From Tillus elongatus (taxonomy: Eukaryota > Arthropoda > Insecta > Coleoptera > Cleridae): a DNA stretch of 64,000 nt. The notes under the pieces were generated by a model. The model saw nothing but the letters and a program-made list of their open reading frames with translations. It did no database searches and was not told the origin of the DNA. Shown here piece by piece: positions 60,031 to 64,000 of this stretch. Made by a program: the position numbers and the translations under genes. The stretch is from positions 62,363,946 to 62,427,945 of the forward strand of contig OZ023266.1 in NCBI GenBank assembly GCA_964006375.1, in the 5' to 3' direction. Numbering within the stretch: position 1 is the stretch's first letter; each line of letters opens with the position of its first letter.

Positions 60031-61860
60031 AATCGTCAACTTTTTTTTTTAAATACTGTCCTTATTTTCTGATCTCATACTCGGAAAGCTCTTTTGATTC
60101 CAAATTCAGCGATGTGACATACTTTATGGTTTAGTACCATTTTAGTATTTGTTTTCGACCTTAATGAAGAAAAGTCCTATTACGGACCTGTACATAGCTT
60201 TTAAATTTTAGTACTAAACAACTAGCTATATCAGTTAATACTTTATGTCATTTAGGCGTTTGATAGTTAGGCAATAGATGAATTGATGCAACCATTTTAT
60301 GAAATAAACACACAACAAATAAAATTACATTACCAGGAGACCTAAACGTTAAAAAAAAAACAACAAACGAATACGAACAAAACAACTGAATTTAGAGCAC
60401 ATGTTTAAATAAACACTATTTTCCAAGCACAATAGCATCTTATAACTGTCGATTCTAAAACCCCAGTCAACATTTGGGGAATAATACTGGTAAATGCTTC
60501 CAGAAATAACTACAGATCTTGTTCTGTAGAAAAATTTTGCTGATATACATGATTCTTAATCTGTCACCATAAGGAATAAATCAAGTGGGGTTATCTCTGG
60601 TAAACGCGCTGGTCTGGGTTTTTCCGAATACGTGCTGATTACCTTATCTGGAAATCTGCTTGAAAGATATTCCCGAACGGCTCTGGAATTATGCGCGGGT
60701 TCCTTATTTTGCTGTATTCAACAGTTGCGAATTCTCTCCAGAGGCATGTTAACTAGATCATCCGCTAAATCGTTTTGTAGCAAATGTAGGTAGCGTTCTG
60801 ATGTTATGGTATGGTGGTAAAGAAATGGTCCTACAATCGTTGTATCGATGATCGCAGCACACATATTGAAAGCAAAACGGTGTTGAGGCCTCGACGTTTT
60901 ACTTGAGCCTTGACTGGTTTCAGACCAATAATGCAAATTTCTTCTATTGAAAATACCATTATTCGTAATCAAGCTTTCATCAGACCATATTATATGACAT
61001 GAAAAATTAAAATTGTCCTGACATTTTGTTGTGTACCACTCACAGAACGAGCGATGTCGTTCTAAATCACCTGATCTGAGCCCTTGACACATTCTGTACT
61101 TGTACGGATGTAATTTTTGTTTTCGTAAAATAAAATGTGCCGTTGATTTTGATATATCAATCCGCCGGACTGATGTACCTGGGTCCTCAGTAGCTGCTAA
61201 CAAAACATTATGTACTGCTTCCTCATTGCTGAACTTTTGCCGAGAAACTACAGGGTTTTTTAAAGAACCATATGCTTTAAGGTTTATCACTAATTTGCTA
61301 TAAGTCTTTTTCTGGATATTTCTGCAAACACACACGCTCCGCAACAGAACAAATTAAGTAGGATTAAATGAAACATGCCTACATGTCAAACTTTTCTTCG
61401 TTAGCAAACAAATTTACTAGAAACAGTTACTAATTATTAGACAATAAATTAAACTACTAATACATACTAATACAAACTAATATGTCAAAATGTCACTGTC
61501 AATCCAGATACGGCTATTGCCACATCCATTTATTTTCCAAAGCCTACTTTTGTCTTTTTAATTTAAGTTTATTTGCTCTATGTTTATTCCATTAACTGTT
61601 GCCTCAATTCATCCACTAGATTATTATTAAACGCCTAAATGAAATAAAGTGTTAACTGACATAGCTAGTTGTTTAGTACTTAATTTTAAAAGCTACGCAG
61701 CGGTCCGTAATAAGAATTTTCTTGATTAAGGTCGAAAAAAAGACTAAAATGGTACTAAAGCACAATGTGTGATACATCTCTGATTTTCGAAAAAAAAAAT
61801 GTTTTCAGAATATGATGTCAGAAAGTGAGGGACGTATTTAAAAAAAGTTGATGGTGGTCC
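60030..61860 (-). mobile_element. IS630/Tc1-type transposon E with ~250-bp inverted repeats
   Basis: The left arm at about 60035-60300 and the right arm at 61610-61855 are inverse copies sharing tcaactttttttttaaatac, ggtttagtaccattttagt, 'ttaagtactaaacaactagc' and 'catttaggcgttt'. They enclose one minus-strand transposase. The arms have diverged, so this is an older copy than A or B. Confidence 0.8.
60395..61344 (-). pseudogene. Transposase of transposon E (broken)
   Basis: The minus-strand frame of 208 codons contains helix-turn-helix words (EDPGTSVRRIDISKSTAHFI), HPYKYRMCQGLRSGDLERHR, FCEWYTTKC, SCHIIWSDESLITNNGIFNR (first Asp) and FNMCAAIIDTTIVGPFLYHH. It stops at RIRNC* (60718). Then QQNKEPAHNSRAVREYLSSR follows, where the second catalytic Asp (QQDGAPAHNS) reads Asn. 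The third-Asp region reads RPARLPEITPLDLFLMV, with the Asp replaced. PQMLTGVLE near 60470 is the terminus. Both changes mean it is inactive. A proper start is not visible: the first ~40 residues of the family are missing. Confidence 0.8.
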
Positions 61861-62113
61861 TGCAAAGACGTAACGTCAGATTCAAAAATTACCAATGCTA
61901 TGTTAAAAAAAAAATGAAAAGCTGCTGTGGCGAAGTGTAATCGGTATTGGTGTAGGTCCACCATTGAGGTCAGAAAAAATTATTAATTAAAATCGAAAAT
62001 GCCACATTTTTCAAAATACCTCAAAAACCAAAAAAAATTTCGGAGATGCGTAACCGCCCTTTTGTTGGGCTTTTGAGTGCGCAACTTTTCTCCCGCCCTA
62101 GCCACAGAAGTCA
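61861..62113. other. Unassigned stretch
   Basis: A-rich, no feature supported. Confidence 0.4.
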
Positions 62114-62680
62114 GTGTTGTATTTCTATGAATAGACTAAACATGAAAAAAAACCTGATAATATAGGCACTAAAGTGGACGGTCCCAAGCCCTGCTGAAAA
62201 AGGATGAGGGAATACAGTACTTTACCTAGGCATGTCTTGGGAGGGCCGGGAATGCTTGCCTTAACTGGCCGGCATTGCGAGGAGAGACCTCTATAAAAAA
62301 CCCACATCGCAAGGTCGTTGGAGGGTTGGTGCCGAAGCGATGATGCTTTTGGCCAATATGGCCGGGCATTGGCAGGTTGGTCATTCTGCCCCTAAAGTAA
62401 TCCTTCCCAGGGAAAACGGGCGACCTCCCTGTGTATAAATGCCACTCCATGGGATGCGGGGCTTTTCCATGGAGGTTAACCACAATTTTCCGCAGCAGCT
62501 CGTGAGATCAGAATATGAACACGACAGACACAGACCCAAACGAGATGGGTAATAATACTCTCGATCTCCAGGCAACTGGAGAACACATAGAGGTAGAAAT
62601 GGGGGTTGTCCCCTCTCTTGTGTTGTATTTCTATGAATAGACTAAACATTAAAAAAAACTGATAATATAGGCACTAAAGT
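62114..62680. mobile_element. LINE 5' fragment between 62-bp direct repeats
   Basis: 62114-62175 and 62620-62680 are nearly identical direct repeats (gtgttgtatttctatgaata through gcactaaagt, one substitution and one indel). Between them 444 bp, clearly G+C-richer, have the look of an R1/LOA/I-type 5' UTR followed by an ATG at 62515 (ATGAACACGACAGACACAG). The right repeat runs on in frame into the LINE tail at 62683, so the repeat is target sequence duplicated by the insertion. A 62-bp target duplication is unusually long. Confidence 0.65.
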
Positions 62681-63037
62681 CCATAACAGCCTGCCGCATG
62701 ACATTAGGGTAATTTCAAAATTCACAATTTTCAAAAATATTTTGAAATCCTACCTTGTAGACAATTGTTAATATAACGTTGAGGAGTTTTTGAGTTGGGT
62801 AAAGGATGTATAGATGTTGTTGCCAATTATATTTGCTGTGTTCTTATGCCATTTAATTTTTTATACAAAATTTTTGTAGACAAATGCTACTAATTTGTCT
62901 TTGTTGTATCTGTTTTGTTATTTTCTGTTATTTTGTATAATATGTATCGTTGTTTACTGGCTGTAACTATATATTGAAGGGTCTATATTGCGATATGTAT
63001 GCAATCTAAAGGACAATAAAGTTATTATTAGTATTAC
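62681..63037 (+). pseudogene. Non-LTR element C-terminus and 3' UTR
   Basis: The plus-strand frame GTKVHNSLPHDIRVISKFTI, then FKNILKSYLVDNC, is the last part of a CR1/jockey-like polyprotein ('KxxNxLPxxIRxxxxxxxFKxxLKxYL'). An AT-rich 3' UTR follows, ending caataaagttattattagta at about 63037, a polyadenylation-like end. Its upstream part is interrupted by the fragment at 62176-62619. Confidence 0.7.
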
Positions 63038-63584
63038 GTTTTATGATTCTGCTGTGTCGAGCAAACAAATTAATTTTACCTTGTAACAAACCTGCGGGTT
63101 TACATCCTTCGAAAAATTGTAGCAATTGTATCACCTTAGCACACGGAAACCGCTTCCGAGTAGTTTACTCCAAAACAAGTTGGTGAATATTTTAGTCGAC
63201 ACGCATATAATTTAAATTACTTGTTAATCGTAATCAACCACGTTCAGCGAAACCAAACAAACACATTTTAACCAACAAGCAGGTGTTTTGTTGTACGTGA
63301 ACAAATTTGCTCTTCTCGTGTTTAGTTCCCACGCCCGATATACATAAATTTACAATGTTACTGACAAAACTTTTGCGGATGGTAAATGTTGATTTATTAT
63401 GAAACACACTTTCGCTTTATTTTGTAAATAAATACATTTGTATACCCAAAAATGCTGTATCCGCATCGCTTATTTCATTGACAACATTTGAAACTTAGCC
63501 ATTGTGAATATCTTGTTCTTTAGAGTTTCGGGTTTTGTTATTTGTTAGATAATCTGATCAGATAATGTTGTAAATTGAATAAAG
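63038..63584. other. Unassigned stretch
   Basis: No feature supported. Confidence 0.4.
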
Positions 63585-64000
63585 TCTGGCCGCAGCAAGT
63601 GCGTTATGGAAGTGAATTTTCATAAAAATGTTTTTAATAGCACATATGTCTCTTTAATGCAAGCAGGAATCAATTCGGTCACCGGTATAACCTATATAGT
63701 AGGAACAATGTATCACATTTTACCAACATAACTTGTTTGAAAATGTACAAAAATTATCCGAAAATAAACTTAAAACGTTTCCGAGAAAACTCGTTTCCTA
63801 GCTGACGAACCTTAGGTTAATAGCAAATTGAGTTATTGGATTTTGAAGCGTTTAATGAAAACTTGCTACTAAAACGCACTTACTGCGTCTCGATTTTTTT
63901 ACAAACATGCATCATATTTCGGTGAAAAATGCAAAAATGCAATAAGGAATGTTCAAAAAAAAATGTAGGTATCACCAACGACTTATGGGTCACCTGTGGT
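63585..64000 (+). mobile_element. Repeat family A, 5' module, running off the window
   Basis: The head ctggccgcagcaagtgcgtt at 63587 faces its inverse acgcacttactgcgtctcga near 63873-63893. The sequence continues collinearly with 54617-54745 (acaaacatgcatcatatttc; aggtatcaccaacgacttat). The element continues beyond the window edge. Confidence 0.85.

Overview
This window looks like an intergenic, transposon-saturated stretch of an AT-rich animal genome, most likely an insect or another arthropod. The evidence is the set of mobile elements: an errantivirus-type LTR retroelement with an env region, mariner and other IS630/Tc1-type transposons, Penelope-like elements (PLEs), several non-LTR retrotransposon clades, a tRNA-derived SINE, and very many long (TA)n tracts. 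I found no convincing intact host gene, rRNA, tRNA gene or CRISPR array. Most open frames are pieces of mobile elements, antisense shadows, or frames created by repeats.

Layout. 1-3.1 kb: minisatellites, then a dense array of AGGTCA, TGACGTCA and GCGCATGCGC motifs, then copies of a dispersed repeat called here family A. 4.6-12.9 kb: fragments of a Ty3/gypsy pol, a SINE, a THAP-containing DNA element and pieces of four or more non-LTR elements. 13.6-15.5 kb: an IS630/Tc1-type transposon with very long inverted repeats, set between two (TA)n tracts. 15.7-26.7 kb: a nest. The two halves of a minus-strand PLE (RT at 26.2-26.7 kb; RT thumb, GIY-YIG and a well-formed hammerhead ribozyme at 15.7-16.9 kb) flank a mariner. 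The mariner is itself split by a 6.84-kb errantivirus (401-bp LTRs differing at about two positions, target duplication TGCG) and by a 1.15-kb array of 317-bp repeats (13-bp duplication). 26.7-31 kb: family A copies with (AT)n at a constant position, another PLE 3' end with a decayed hammerhead, and a SINE with a 13-bp target duplication. 31.4-37.3 kb: a nearly full-length non-LTR element and an inverted 5' fragment of the same family, enclosing a G+C-richer block of unknown nature. 37.4-45.7 kb: repeat family B (three copies), jockey-like and transposase fragments, and a second type of IS630/Tc1 transposon. 47-56.5 kb: two more copies of the long-inverted-repeat transposon, one interrupted by a complete family A element. 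57-64 kb: PLE and SINE remnants, a full family A element, a third transposon type, and a non-LTR fragment between 62-bp direct repeats.

The genes do not form a host pathway. What can be read is a relative history: PLE first, then mariner, then the errantivirus. The errantivirus is young by its LTRs but defective: the RNase H region of pol is missing and env is broken by a frameshift. Copies of one element give empty sites for others, so several insertion boundaries can be placed to within a few bases.
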